Part shown: positions 12,890 to 25,350 of the stretch, in pieces | How positions within the stretch are numbered: position 1 is the first letter of the stretch | Layout: the number at the start of each line of letters is the position of its first letter | The notes under the pieces: model-generated | The model's input: the letters and a program-made list of their open reading frames with translations, nothing else | What the model was told of the DNA's origin: nothing | Database searches by the model: none | Position numbers and translations under genes: made by a program | Origin: Artemia franciscana | Taxonomy: Eukaryota > Arthropoda > Branchiopoda > Anostraca > Artemiidae | Direction: 5' to 3' | DNA: 64,000 nt | Assembly (NCBI RefSeq): GCF_032884065.1 | Contig: NC_088872.1 | Span: 4,774,001 to 4,838,000, forward strand

Positions 12890-13097
12890 TTAACAAGTAA
12901 TAAATTTGATATTTGATGAAACTGCCTTTACCCTTCAACACGATGTGATTAAAACTGAAATTTCTCTGTAAATGACAATTGATCAGTAGTTTTTGTTTTT
13001 AAGACTTATTTAAAATATAAATTCAACCTGCACAAGATCGGCCTTGGTTGGCTTGATCAAATCAAGTCAGATTAAGTAGGTTAGGTGACTTTAAGCC

Positions 13098-13363
13098 CAG
13101 GGGCGTAATTTGTTATTGGGAAGGGGGGTAACTGCCCACCTCAGACCCCAATTTTCCCTGCTAGCTGTCAAAACTATCTTATCAAAACTAAGATAATCCT
13201 TCATAGTTCAAGCATCCATATATCTTTCAAGCATCCGTATATCTTTGCCTTTATGTCACTATATGGCTTATTTTTCAGTTTTCACAGTCAGTTTCACTTG
13301 ATTTGGCAAAATTTGCTCAAAATTACCCCCCCCCCCCATGATTTTGACGAAATTACGCCAGTG
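13098..13363. mobile_element. MITE, hAT-like ends (cagNggcgtaattt)
   Basis: The left end caggggcgtaatttgt and right end gacgaaattacgccagtg are inverted repeats. It includes a long C run near 13326-13336. A clean 8-bp target duplication was not found. Confidence 0.55.
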
Positions 13364-15615
13364 TCTTTTAAAGCAGTGTCTTTCAGCTTTTCCAAGCAAT
13401 GTCGCCAATGCCTTTTGACGTTTTTTAGCAGCTCCAGTCTCCATTGGTGCTTTTTAATGCTCTAAAAGGAAATGAGGCACATTTAAAGTTTTTTTTTTCA
13501 AGAGAAGTTAAATCTGATAAACTGAAGCTCTTTTCACTCGGCCGACTATGCCTGAAAAATCTATAACAAAGACAGGGCTTAACACTGTAGGCCTACTGGG
13601 AACAGAATTCTGCCTTTTTTTTTACCCTCTTTTCCATTTTAAAACCCCTGGTAAGTTAAGCGTGCAGTAGTTTTCGGTTAAACAAAGTTGCTAAATGTAT
13701 ATCTGCTGTGTATGCAACAATATATTTTGAGAAGTTCTGAATTTAAAAAAAAAGACAAAAACGGATTTACCATATAAATAAGGTAAAAAAGTAAAACTCT
13801 TCAATACTTTCAATAAAAGATGAATGGTGCAATTCAACTAAAGAACCATCCTTTTATTTTCTCTGCAACCTATCTCCTTTGTTAGTTTACAAGAATAAAG
13901 TACCATAAACATCAAAATAACAACATTTACCCCCCATGGTCCGAACTTAAGTCTATGTGCGCCTGAAAACCGTAATTTTTTTTACGATTCTTTTAATTGT
14001 TTCGAAATTATAAATTTTTTTGGGCAGCATTACGCTCTCATTAGTGTTGCTATGTTAAAGCGTAAAAATTTGTCATTTAAAAATATTTTCGGTCCATAAA
14101 ATCCAACTTTAACATTCTGTAAATTCCTAGGGACAACTATGCCTTCAAAGAAAAGTTTTACCTTCTCAAAGTGCTTGGTGCCACATGTTTTTAGCTCCTT
14201 TTTTGCTAATTTTTCGCCCAGGTTCTTTTTTAGATTTGGCACCCACTACTACTAAGAACTGTATAACTGCTCATAAAGGTCTTTTTCACAAGAATTCAAT
14301 TCCCAATTTTTCTTAGTTTTTAGATGTATGGTGTCTAACAAGCCTTGCAATATAATGTGATTATTATTGTCTATCATGAACAATAATTTCTAATCTTTAT
14401 TAATTTTTATTTGCTACTCGTAGCAGCATCTCACGTAACACAAATTAAGATATTAAAGAACAAGGGTGGAGAAACAGGATTATGAAAACTCAGACTTGAA
14501 AGCGAGCAGACCGAAAGGTCCACTAGGACCGGGCCTAGGGGTGCACAATGCCAAGGAGTGCAATTAATTTATCACAGAGTGATTTTTTTCTTAACAAAAC
14601 TGGACTGATGTGATTTATTGCCAAAGTGCCAGATGTGTTCCGCTGCCACCCTGTCTATTCGCAGAAAAATGATTTTAAAATAACTCAGGAATTCCGTGGC
14701 CCTTTAAGACTATCATATTTCTTCCAAGAATGGCAGCTGGGAGTTCGGTATCACCTCTTTCATTACTTTTGGCTTGTCAGTTAGGTTATGTTCAGTGATT
14801 CCGCTATCCCCGAATTTTCGACGACCTCCCGAAAATCTAGTAAAAACGGAGTGGCAAAAGCACTTCGGCCTAGGAGGGTTTAAAACCAGCCCTGCTTGGA
14901 AGAAGAGGCGAATTTCAGTTATGTAGGCTATGGTTGAGTTGTGTAAATTAATTGTTAGAGTATATTGAATGTAGATAGATGCACGGCATTTGACACAACA
15001 AGGTTGTTTACACAACAATTGAATTGTTTAGGTTAGAGTACATGGTTGTGTAAATTTCCACTTGACCAATTCAAACAATAAGATTTTACTTTCGCTGTTC
15101 TTGGTACTTTAAATGCTCGGATCCTGAACTAGTCGCAGGAGAAAAACTTCATATTAATATAACACTGTCAATGAATAATACTGGGAATCTAATTCTTAAG
15201 AATACTACATTAACATAGCGGATGTTATCTTTTCAGCAAGAATGGCTTTATTCCGTGCACATTAGAGATCATGTCCCATTTTAAGGAAACAAAATGTCAA
15301 TAATTATCAACAATCATTGGGTATTTTAGCAAGCTCAGAGAATTATCATTGTATAATTGTAAATATAATTTATGTGAAAAAAGATACAGAGCTTAGATCT
15401 TTATTTGGATCTTTATTTGAAACACTTTATTATGTGCATGGCAACCCTGCCTCTGAAAAGCGTAAACAAAACTTCACAAAATTTAGTATTGTTGCGCGTT
15501 TAGTAAATATAGTTATTATATAGGTTCGTCATGAAACAAAGATGATGAAGTTGATGACACTTGAATATTATTTGTTGCCCTGGAATGCTGTAATGAAGTT
15601 TTGCTATTGATGTAT
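13364..15615. other. No gene recognised
   Basis: AT-rich sequence with scattered short frames. A stretch around 14230-14255 (cccactactactaagaactg) resembles the complement of the RTE-like LINE tail seen at 9770, but no coding remnant adjoins it. Confidence 0.4.
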
Positions 15616-15616
15616 G

Positions 15617-15641
15617 GCAAACTGTAGTAATTACAGTTTGC
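15617..15641. repeat. Short perfect palindrome
   Basis: gcaaactgta, a five-base centre, then tacagtttgc. It lies 14 bases before the next family A copy. Confidence 0.6.
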
Positions 15642-16319
15642 ACGTGATTAATCAAACAGTTCGTGGTAACGAACTGTAGTAAGGAGCGACCCGGCTCAAT
15701 AGTAAACGAAACTCTAAAAATGGAATTTTGATGCTAAAATATACATCAAAAGAATCAGATTTTCATGCTGATTTTGAATATATATAAGTTTCATCAAATT
15801 AGTCTTTGTCATCAAAAGTTACGAGCCTGAAAAAATTTGCCTTATTTTAGAAAATAGGGGAAAACACCCCCTAAAAGTCACAGAATCCTAACGAAAATCA
15901 CACCATCGTATTCAGTGTATCAGAAAACCCTATAGCGAAATTTTCAAGCTTCTATCTACAAAAATGTGGAATTTCGTATTTTTTGCCAAAAGACAAATCA
16001 CGGGTGCGTGTTTATTTGTTTGTTTTTTTTGTTTTTTTTTCCAGGGGTCATCGTATCGACCAAGTGGTCCTAGAATGCCGCAAGAGGGCTCATTCTAACG
16101 GAAATGAAAAGTTCTAGTGCCCTTTTTAAGTGACCAAAAAATTGGAGGGCACCTAAGCCCCCTCCCACGCTCATATTTTCTCCAAAGTCAACAGATCAAA
16201 ATTTTGAGATAGCCATTTTGTTCTGCATAGTCAAAAACCATAATAACTATGTCTTTGGGAATGACTTACTCCCCCAGAGTCCCTGGGGGAGGGGCTGCAA
16301 GTTACAAACTTCAACCAGT

Positions 16320-16793
16320 GTTTACATATAATAATGGTTATTGCGAAGTGTAGAGTCGTTTTCAGGGGATTTTTTTTAGTTTTGGGTTTGGGGTTGAGGG
16401 GAGGGGGCTATGTGGGAGGATCTTTCCTTGGAGAAATATGTCATGGGGGAACAGAAATTCAATGAAAAGGGCGCAGGATTTCCTAAAATTACTATAAAAA
16501 AAAACAATGAAAAAATAAACATGGAAATTTTTTTCAATTGAAAGTAAAGAGTAGCATGTTTACATATAATAATGGTTATTGCGAAGTGTAGAGTCGTTTT
16601 CAGGGGATTTTTTTTAGTTTTGGGTTTGGGGTTGAGGGAAGGGGGCTATGTGGGAGGATCTTTCCTTGGAGAAATATGTCATGGGGGAACAGAAATTCAA
16701 TGAAAAGGGCGCAGGATTTCCTAAAATTACTATAAAAAAACAATGAAAAAATAAACATGGAAATTTTTTTCAATTGAAAGTAAAGAGTAGCAT
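16320..16793 (+). repeat. 238-bp tandem duplication inside family A
   Basis: 16320-16557 and 16558-16793 differ by only a few bases and a small A-run change. Both run from gtttacatataataatggtt to aaagtaaagagtagcat. Their similarity is far above that between dispersed copies, so the duplication is recent. Confidence 0.92.
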
Positions 16794-17344
16794 TGAAACT
16801 TAAAACGGACAGAGAGTATTACGCATATGAGGGGTTCTAAGAATACTTTAGCATAAAGAGCGAGGTATTTAGGAGGAGATAAATACCTCGCTCTTTATGC
16901 TATAGTATTTTTAGTAATTTCAACTATTTATTCTACGGCCTTTCTGATTCAGGGGTCATTCTTAAAGAATTAGGACAAAACTTACGATTTTGTGTAAAGA
17001 ACGAGGTATTAACGAGGGTACGAACCTCCTCATATACATAATAAAAATTAATGAATATAAAAGTTTGTTACGTAAGTTAATTCTTAAGTTACGTATATTT
17101 TTTACTAATAAAAAAATTCGTTAAAAATTAAAATTTATTGTTGCCTTTTTATGTAACCGAAAAATTGCATGGCAACTAGGCCTCCTTCCCCATCCCTTAT
17201 TTCTCAAAATCGTCTGATCAAAACTAAGAAAAAGCCATTTAGCCAAAAAAGGAATTAATATGCAAATTTCATTTTAATAATTTATGTGTGGAGAGCCAAA
17301 ATCAAACATGCATTAATTCAAAAACGTTCAAAAATTATATAAAA

Positions 17345-17622
17345 AAAACTAGTTTTTTAAACTGAAAGTAAGGAGCGACATTAAAACTTAAAACGGACAG
17401 AAATTACTCCGTATATGAAATGGGTCTTCCCCTCCGCAATCCCTCACTCTTTACCCTAAAGTTTGACTCTTTGCCACAATTCTGCTTTTTAAAACAATTG
17501 AAAGCTTTAGCGTAAAGAGCGAGGGATTGCGGAGGGGATAACCCATTTCATATACGGAGTAATTTCTGTCCGTTTTAAGCTTTAATGTCGCTCCTTACTT
17601 TCAGTTTAAAAACTAGTTTTTT
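17345..17622. repeat. Foldback palindrome, module A3, copy 3
   Basis: Arms of about 120 bp: actgaaagtaaggagcgaca outward and its complement at 17588-17608. The middle is around ctttttaaaacaattgaaag. Arm differences from copy 2 are often matched in both arms: cctccgcaatccctc here pairs with gagggattgcggagg. Confidence 0.88.
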
Positions 17623-17640
17623 TTATATAATTAGCTTATA

Positions 17641-18060
17641 AGCTCTAATGCTCAATAGAAACGTAATTAGAAGATTACAATTTTGGTCTCGGTTTTCAGA
17701 TATTCTCGTACTGTGATCATGTCTATTTATCCCTAAATTTACATTTTTATAGTAAAGTCCATTGTTATAGTAAGGTGTATTGTACGTTTTCTTTAGACTC
17801 AGATCTCGTATAATTTCCTGAAACAAAGAGTGGGGTTATTCGCGACAAGCCGTATCACAGCGGAAAAATGAGCCAATTGCGAATATCCAATGAAAGTTAA
17901 GATGGTTTATAAAACCGGCTGTCGAAAATTGTATGGATAATGATGGAAAAACCAAAATATTTAATAAATTGACTAAACTTTCAATGGAATGACCAGTTTG
18001 GCAATTAGGAAAGAAATGTCTGCCATGACCGCCATCACACTGGGTCTGACCCATATTTTG
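17641..18060. other. No feature recognised
   Basis: Unique-looking sequence between two family A copies. A 72-codon minus-strand frame at 17836-18054 has no recognisable motif. Confidence 0.4.
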
Positions 18061-18062
18061 TC

Positions 18063-18820
18063 AAACAGTTCGTGGTAAATAACTGTAGTAGGGAGCGACC
18101 CTGCTCAATAGTAACTAAAACTCTAAAAAATGGAATTTTGATACCAATAGCTACATCAAAAGAATCATAGTTTTAATGCTGATTTTAAATATATAAGTTT
18201 CATAAATTAGTTTGATTTTAAATATATAAGTTTAGTCTTACCCATCAAAAGTTACGAGCCTGAGAAAATTTGCCTTATTTTAGAAAATAGGGGGAAATAC
18301 CCCCTAAAAGTCACCACCAGACTCAGCTATCAGAGAACGCTATTGTAGATGTTTCAAGCTCCTATCTACAAAAATATGGAATTCTGTATTTTTTGCCAAA
18401 AGGCAGATCACGGATGCCTGTTTATTTGTTTGGGGTGTTTTTTTCCCAGGGGTGATCGTATCGACCCAGTGGTCCTAGAATGTTGCGAGACGGCTCGTTC
18501 TAACGGAAATGAAAAGTTCTAGTGCCCTTTTTAAGTGACCAAAAAAACTGGAATGCACCTAGGCCCCCTCCCACGCTAATTATTTTCCCAAAGTCAACGG
18601 ATCAAAATTCTGAGATAGTCATTTTATTCAGCATAGTCGAAGAACCTTATAACTATGTCTTTGGGGACGACTTACTCTCCCACAATCCCCGTAGGAGGGG
18701 CTACAAGTTACAAACTTTGACCAGTGCTTACATATTGTAATGGTTATTGGGAAGTGTACATACGTTTTCAGGGGGATTTTTTTGTTGGGGGAGGGGTTGA
18801 TAAGGGGGGATATGTTGGGG
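18063..18820 (+). repeat. Family A, module A1, + orientation
   Basis: Starts at cagttcgtggtaaataactg and breaks off in ggggatatgttgggg, within A1. A small internal duplication repeats gattttaaatatataagttt at 18180 and 18213. Confidence 0.82.
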
Positions 18821-18827
18821 TTAAAAA

Positions 18828-19312
18828 AACTTGTTTTTTTTATTTAGTTTCTGAACGTTTTTGAATCAATGCATGTTTTGATTTTGGCTCTCCGCAGGGA
18901 ACAATTAAAACGAAATTTGCATATTTATTTTTTTGGGCTCCATGGCTTCCTCATAGTTTTGATCGAATTATTTTGAGAAAAAAAGAGCGGGGGAGGAAGC
19001 CTAGTTGCCCTCCAATTTTTTGGTTACTTAAAAGGCAACTAAAACTTAAAATGTTTTACGAATGTTTTTATTAGTAAAAGATACACGTAACTTATAAATT
19101 AGCCTGCGTAACGAACTTTTGTATTCTCATATTTTTATAACATATATGAGGGGGTTCACCCCCTCGTTAGTACCTCGCTCTTTAAACTAAAGCTTAAATT
19201 TTGTCCCAATTCATTAAGAATGACCCCTGAATCACAAAAGCCCTTGAATAAATAGTTGAAATTACTAAAAATACTTTAGCGTAAAGAGCGACGTATTAGG
19301 AGGAGGTGAGCC
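18828..19312 (-). repeat. Family A, module A2, - orientation, joined head-on to the + copy
   Basis: Starts acttgttttttttatttag and runs through the complement of A2 (gcatgttttgattttggctc, ggaagcctagttgccctcc) to cgtaaagagcgacg. Orientation switches within about 8 bases of the end of the preceding + copy. Confidence 0.8.
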
Positions 19313-21273
19313 AAAGCTGTTTTTTGAATAGTTACATGTGTGACTTTTGGTTTAATTTTGCTGTTTCAAAACGACACTTTTTTTTGTCTTTTCGATTAGT
19401 TTTATTCCAACGAGTAGAAAGGCGCTGTCCTTCTAAAACTTTAAACCAACACTGATAATTTTTTAAGCAGTCTGTTTAGTTTGCAGAAGTAATATTTTGA
19501 GTTGACAAATCAACAGTCACCATTGATTTCGATACATTTGAATGAAATGTGTTTATAAGGAAGACTGCAATGGTACAAATTTATGAACTAGGTACAAATA
19601 ATGAAATGGTACAAATATATATAATGGTACAAATATATAATGGTACAATGGTACAAATAATGAAACTAGATTGATTGTTACAATATCATGACATTAATAT
19701 GTGGAAGTCTTTGAAATTTTGCGTTTTACAATGAAGTGATCACCAATGAGCAAACGCTTTGACTAGCTTGATTAGCTGTTGTTGCTGATATTATGATAAA
19801 TGACTTCTTGAAATGCAAATTATTTGAGTAAATCTAACAATTAGAGGGTTTAAGCGTTCAGTAGCCCTACTCTTAGTTTTAGTAATTTCTGTTTCTTTTT
19901 ATTTTTTTCTTTTCTCTCTCTTTTTTTGCATATTTGTTTTCTGATTAGAGATACGTCATAATTTATCTGTTTCATTTTGTTTGTTTGTTAAGAGCTTTAT
20001 TTGTTAAGCGTTTGTCATATATGTGTTCGCCCAATGTCAAGTGCCTTTATGTCTTCCTTTGGGCAGCCGCTTGTATTAATGCTATCTGCTATATCATTTT
20101 GTGCTTAAATGAATTGAACTAAAATTGAACTCAATTGAACTTTCAAGTTTGTCTTGATTATTTATTTCAGTTTCTTTTTGTTTAATCTATATATCCATAG
20201 TTGTAGTCTATTTTTTATTTTTATGTTAGATGTGATTATTTATTTTGATTTCTGTACATTTCGTGTTTAGTTTATTTATTTACATATTACTTATTACATT
20301 TTACTTATTTTCAATTTAATTCTGTTCCTTTCAAATTTGCATATGGCTTTTATTATTTTTTTTAGGAATATTTTTTTATACTTTTAGTGAATAGGAAGAA
20401 AAGAAATATATTGTTTGATTTGCTGTTCAATGCTATTCATAAATATAACAACAATTTGTTTCAGGTATTCCTTCGTTGTTTTTTTTTTTTTTTAATGCGA
20501 ATGTAATTCCCAGAACGCCCAGCCCGGGCAATCCTAATGCCCAATAGCCACCAGTGGTGTTTTTTTAGCGGTGTTACTTATTCTTCAAAATCTAAGGGAA
20601 TGGAGAATTTTTTCAATAAAAGAATAAAAAATAGCCATTTTTCAATGAAAATACCAAAAAGGGTATTTTTCCAAGCCCCCGAAAGGGTAGTGTTACAAAT
20701 CCCCTACAACAAAATTTACCCCAAAAACAGACCACTCGCTTGCATTAACAGTCGCCAAAGGGCCTTGCGCTGATTGTAATTGGAAGATCCAACCAAAATG
20801 CTCTTCTAATTCGTTATAAAAATTTATCTCACTTCAAATCGCCAACTTTTGCCCAGTAGACTGCTATGTAAAACTAAGGAAAAGAACTATATAATTTTTG
20901 GGTATTTGCAAACAATAACTTATTTAACTGGGGCGCTTTCCGGTCTTCTTAACCTCGTGCGTCGGACCACCGTCATCAGCTGGACCTTTATGAGGTGAAG
21001 ACGCTAAAATTCTCACAAAATTTACGTATATGTTTCCCCTTCTCCTACATATTTAAAAGCACATTGTTGTATCTTCGTTAAGAAAAGGTCGGAAAAAATT
21101 CTTGCCCCATCCCTGCACTTTTGTGAATTGGCGCCCCTACTATTGGAATCATTTTAGCTGAGTTGGTAAAATGAGCTCAAAATAATACAGCCCAATATAG
21201 ATTGATTTACCTTTGCCGCCGAGGCATACTTGCTATTCTGAGATTTCTTGCTTTAAAACAGTATGTACAGAGA
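19313..21273. other. No gene recognised; a short tandem tract at 19587-19665
   Basis: The phrase atggtacaaatatata is repeated four to five times with variation. T-rich stretches fill 19860-20500. A frame at 20537-20773 has no recognisable motif. Confidence 0.4.
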
Positions 21274-21445
21274 CAGGGCCGTATCTAGGGGAGGGCTACT
21301 TGACTTACACCCCTCCCAATTTTGTCTGACGATTGATTATTTTACGTCAAAAAATGGTCGTTAAAAAATATTCGTTACTTTTTGTTAAGTCTCCTCTCCG
21401 AACAAAACACCCTCTCCCCCGAACAAAATCCTGAATGCGACCCTG
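21274..21445. mobile_element. MITE of the ggccgtatccagg type, copy 1
   Basis: The left end cagggccgtatctagggg is mirrored by atcctgaatgcgaccctg on the right. The interior carries cgaacaaaacaccctc near the right end, a theme shared with 58271-58426. Confidence 0.6.
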
Positions 21446-22290
21446 GTGAGAGGCAAAAAACAATTTAATAGGGAGGGTGGATGACCAAAATGTTCACAGG
21501 TATTGTCCGCATGCCCCTGATAATTCTGAACAAGCGGTGGTATTGCGGTGTCGAAATTTGCAGATATCGCAACCCCCCTTAAAAGGTAGGCAAAATTATG
21601 CTTATGATTAAGAAAGATTGACTCTTTCACTAACCTGACGGTGGTTCGTCTCCTTCATCATCATCCTCACTATTTGTCACCATCAACACCGATATAGAGC
21701 ACATCCTCGGACTGTTTTTGAAAGTTTAAAAAAAGGATCGCACATAGAAAAGCCTTTATTTATACCTTTTTTGCGGGTAGACCTACCCTGGGGGTTTAAT
21801 TTACAAGTTTTACAAGAAACAGGATAATAAATTTAGTTTTTTTAGGGATATTTCCTTATCAAAGATAGTCATGCTAAATTTTAATTATTCAAGGCTCGAC
21901 AGGATTGGCTGTCAACTTTTGTCCCTAGAGTGCTACACGGTTCGGTCTTGTGACTACAGTCATGTGACTTAAACTTGATTTTTACAGGTAATGAAAAAAA
22001 GGAAAATGAAGAACTTTGCACTAACCAACTTGTACGACGTAGCTTGACAAATAGTATACGCAAAATGGATATGTTATAGGAGTTAAGTGCCCGCCCCAAG
22101 GTTATTTCATTTACATCAAAAGAAAGGATTTGGAACAGAACGCTGTGTTGTATACAGGATGTTGCGACGGACAGTGTGATACTTCTCGACAGTTTATACA
22201 CGTCCCTAATTATTACGTCCCTAATTCATGGTAAGGAAGCTCTAGAAGTAGCCTAGCCGAGACACCATTTTGTAGGAAACAAACAAAATA
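21446..22290. other. No feature recognised
   Basis: Short frames only on both strands. Confidence 0.4.
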
Positions 22291-22292
22291 GT

Positions 22293-22503
<211 letters not shown>

Positions 22504-22905
22504 TATCAAGATCAAATACATCCATTAAAATCAATTGATCATAGAGCTGGAGCTAGGTTTGCTTCAGGGGGGGGGGGGAAACATAGACTTTGGTGCCCCT
22601 GCCGCATCATCAATACTGTAAATACTGTAAATATACTTTGACCTTGTTTTGCCGCCCCTGGGCATACCACCCGGGGGGCTTCTCTCCTCTAGCCCCCCTA
22701 GATCCAACCATGATTGATCATGAATAAACAATGTTTAGTTATCGGAAAAAGGGGGGATATTGCAAAAGAAAAATTGGAATATAACCACGGTTAACATTCT
22801 AGGCTTAAACCCTGTGTCTGAAGCATTAAATTTCAGACAATACAATGAATAATCTTTTTTCTTCTTTAAGAGGGAGGGGGGTATCAAATTGATATGGTTG
22901 ATCAG

Positions 22906-23042
22906 TGAAAGATGGGGAAATGCTTAAACGATTTCATTATGTGAAGCTTAGTATCATTTCACAATTCGAAACGTATCCGGCTTCATGTAAGGCCATTCTG
23001 GTCCGAATTTTAACCTTAATGGAAGAAGAACTCCACTGTCAG
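22906..23042 (+). CDS. Candidate orphan exon, product unknown
   Basis: An open stretch reads KDGEMLKRFHYVKLSIISQF, then ETYPASCKAILVRIL and MEEELHCQ. It ends exactly at a consensus donor (cag/gtaaga at 23043). A stop lies just upstream in frame, and an ag at 22904-22905 could serve as acceptor, though its pyrimidine tract is weak. It is flanked by repeats on both sides, so it may be a transposon remnant and not a host exon. I do not recognise it. Confidence 0.25.
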
Positions 23043-23067
23043 GTAAGAAATACAAAATACATATTCA

Positions 23068-23620
23068 AACAATTCATGGTAGTGAACTGCAAGTAAAGAG
23101 CGACCCAGCTCAATAGTAGCTAAAACTCTAAAAAAAGGAATTTTGATACCAATAGATATATCAAAAGAATTGGTTTATAATTCTGATTCCAAATATGTGA
23201 GTTTCATTAAGTTTAGTCGATTCCATCAATCTCTACGAGCCTGAGAAAATTTGCCTGATTTTCGAAAAAAGGGGGAAACACCCCCTATAAGTCAAAGACT
23301 CTTGAAAAAAATTGAACCATCAGGTTCAACTTATCAGAGAACCCTACTATAGAGGTTACAAGCCCTTGTCAGCAAACATGTGGAATTTTTTATTTTTTTC
23401 TTAGAAAAAAGATCACGGATGCGTGTTTGTTAGTTTGTTTGTTTTTCCAAGGGGTTGTCGCCGACCCAGTGGTCCTAGTATATCAGAAGAGAGCTTTTAT
23501 GAACGCAAATCAAATGTTCTAGTGCCCTTTTCAAGTGAACAGAAAGATTGTAGGGCAACTAGGCCCTCCCACTCCCTTTTTTTTCTCAAAATCGTCCCAT
23601 CAAAATTTTATTCCAGTCCA
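23068..23620 (+). repeat. Family A, module A1, diverged + copy
   Basis: Starts acaattcatggtagtgaact and follows A1 through gcgacccagctcaatagtag and cagtggtcctagtatatc to the ggagggcaact-like block, then breaks off where hAT sequence begins. Confidence 0.75.
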
Positions 23621-23737
23621 CTCGATACAGTCACTTCGCAGAACGCTATTACCCCGTCTTATTTGGTTCCAAATGGCACCGGACGGTTTGTCCACAAATC
23701 GTCATCACTCGAAATAGCGTTCGAACTTTGTCTGCTA

Positions 23738-24430
23738 AAGAGTCCTTGGACTTCAGATATTGCATATAATTTTCCAATATCCGGGGAAAGAAAGTTAAAG
23801 TTTCAGTTGGGTTGGCTGTTTCGTTTCAGCTGGTTGTCCTATTCACCATCTGAGGACTGTGCTTTTCGTCGATTACGTCTTCTTTTTTCGCTCGAAACAG
23901 CTGACAAAGTCAACCATCAGTGCTTAGTTAACCTTGTCAGCAAACGCTTCAGGAAGTGGAAGGATTCAATTGATTGCTACACATATCTTCACTTCAACTT
24001 CTGGCTGGATTGCGAAAACAAAACCTGACCGGACTCTGCGAAACAAGATGGGTCGAGCGCCGTGATTCAGTTACGCGGTTTATTGAGCTCTGCCAGCCAA
24101 TTGTGCGTTCTCTCGAGCCTCTTGAGGAGAACGGCAACACAGTAACGTCTGCGAAAGTGTCGCAAATGCTGGATATCACGAACCAGTCACAGTTTGTTAT
24201 GTGCCTCCATTTCCGCCTAACGCTGCCTTTGTGCAAGACTCTTCGGTCGGTTGACTGCAACTTGGTTGCCACTTTTAGACATGTAAAAATTGTTCTTTCT
24301 AGTACAATGACAATGTGACGAGATTCTGTCACTACCTTCACTCCTGTTTTCGACAATGCTCAGTTTTTTGCAACTACTTTAGGGCTTGAGATAGCTAACC
24401 CAAGAACAAGAGGTGGAAGGAAATATTGAA
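23738..24430 (+). mobile_element. hAT transposase, ZMYM1/DUF4371-like, decayed and internally deleted
   Basis: The first part (to about 23985) reads SPWTSDIAYNFPISGERKL, KFQLGWLFRFSWLSYSPSED and VSKRFRKWKDSID. This resembles the TTF-type zinc-finger region of hAT transposases related to ZMYM1 and the PKR-inhibitor repressor p52, but expected cysteines are lost. A frame change then jumps to LRKQNLTGLCETRWVERRDS, VTRFIELCQPIVRSLE and later VFDNAQFFATTLGLEI, which normally lie several hundred residues further on. The middle of the transposase is therefore deleted. Stops at about 24316 and beyond confirm it is dead. The C-terminal dimerisation domain is not seen here. Confidence 0.75.
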
Positions 24431-24539
24431 AATACATAGATGTTTTGGCAGGGAAGAAAAAATCGACGTTTGCATTTCGTTAAGTAGGGAGTTAGTTTAC
24501 TTAACAAAAACACTTGGTCGGCTTTGTCGATCGGCTTTG

Positions 24540-25350
24540 ATCGATGTTTTGTCGATGGACAAAATTTATTGGAGGGCAACCAAGCTCCTCCCACGGCTAT
24601 TATTTCCCCAATCACATTCACTCAAATTTTCTAGATTGCCATTTTGTTCATCGTAGTTAAAAGATCCAGAAATTATGTATTTGAGGATGAGCCCTCAGGG
24701 CAAAAGTCATTATTTATTCTCTAAGGGCATATAAGGTTTTTATACAAAGAGTGGTCGTAAAAACTTCGGGGTTGGCTATTTGGATTGGTAATCAGAAGTT
24801 CTAGGCACATTTTTAAGATTTAAAGCGATCGGATTGCAGATAACCCCCTCCACACGTCGTATTTTCCCGAAGTCCATCTGGCAGAAATTTCAAGATGGTC
24901 ATTTGTTAACGTAGAAACTTCGAAAAGGCTCAATCGATTGGTAACTGAAAGGGCTAGTTCCCTTTTCAGTAGTGATTTGATTGGAGGGCAACCGAACCCC
25001 CTCTCAAATCCATCATTTCTCCAACAAGATCAAATCAAAATCTTGAGATAGACATTTGCTCAGTGTAGTTGAAAGGTCTGAAATTTTGTCTTTGATGATG
25101 ACAACCTCCCCACAGCCCTCAGAGTAAGGGTTGTAAGTTATGCCCCAAGGGCACATAAAGTTTTTATGGAAAGGGTGGTCTTAGAACTTCAGAGGGAGAT
25201 CATTGGATTGGTAATCAAAAGCTCTAGTGCTCTTTCCGAGATCCAAATTGATCGAAGGGCAGCCATCTCCCCTCATCCCCGTCGTACTTTCTTCAAATGA
25301 TTGAAATTTTGAGATAGTCATTTGTTCAAAATGACTAGGTGAGGATTGAA
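24540..25350 (+). repeat. Diverged tandem copies of a family A1 sub-module
   Basis: Three to four decayed copies (about 24565, 24830, 24980, 25245) of ggagggcaaccaagctcctc-type text, followed by a segment like caaaatcttgagatag and gaaattttgtctttgatgat. Compare ggagggcacctaggccccct and gagatagccattttgttca in A1. Confidence 0.55.

Larger units (their letters stand above)
15655..17640 (+). repeat. Family A modular repeat, most complete copy
   Basis: All three modules are in order: A1 from the palindrome cagttcgtggtaacgaactg, A2 from about 16785, and foldback A3 at 17345-17622. This copy best defines the unit, about 1.75 kb after allowing for the internal duplication. No reading frame spans it. 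Confidence 0.88.

Noticed and set aside
23994-24356. 120-codon minus frame
   Set aside because: It is the antisense of the hAT transposase, whose + strand reading has clear family motifs.
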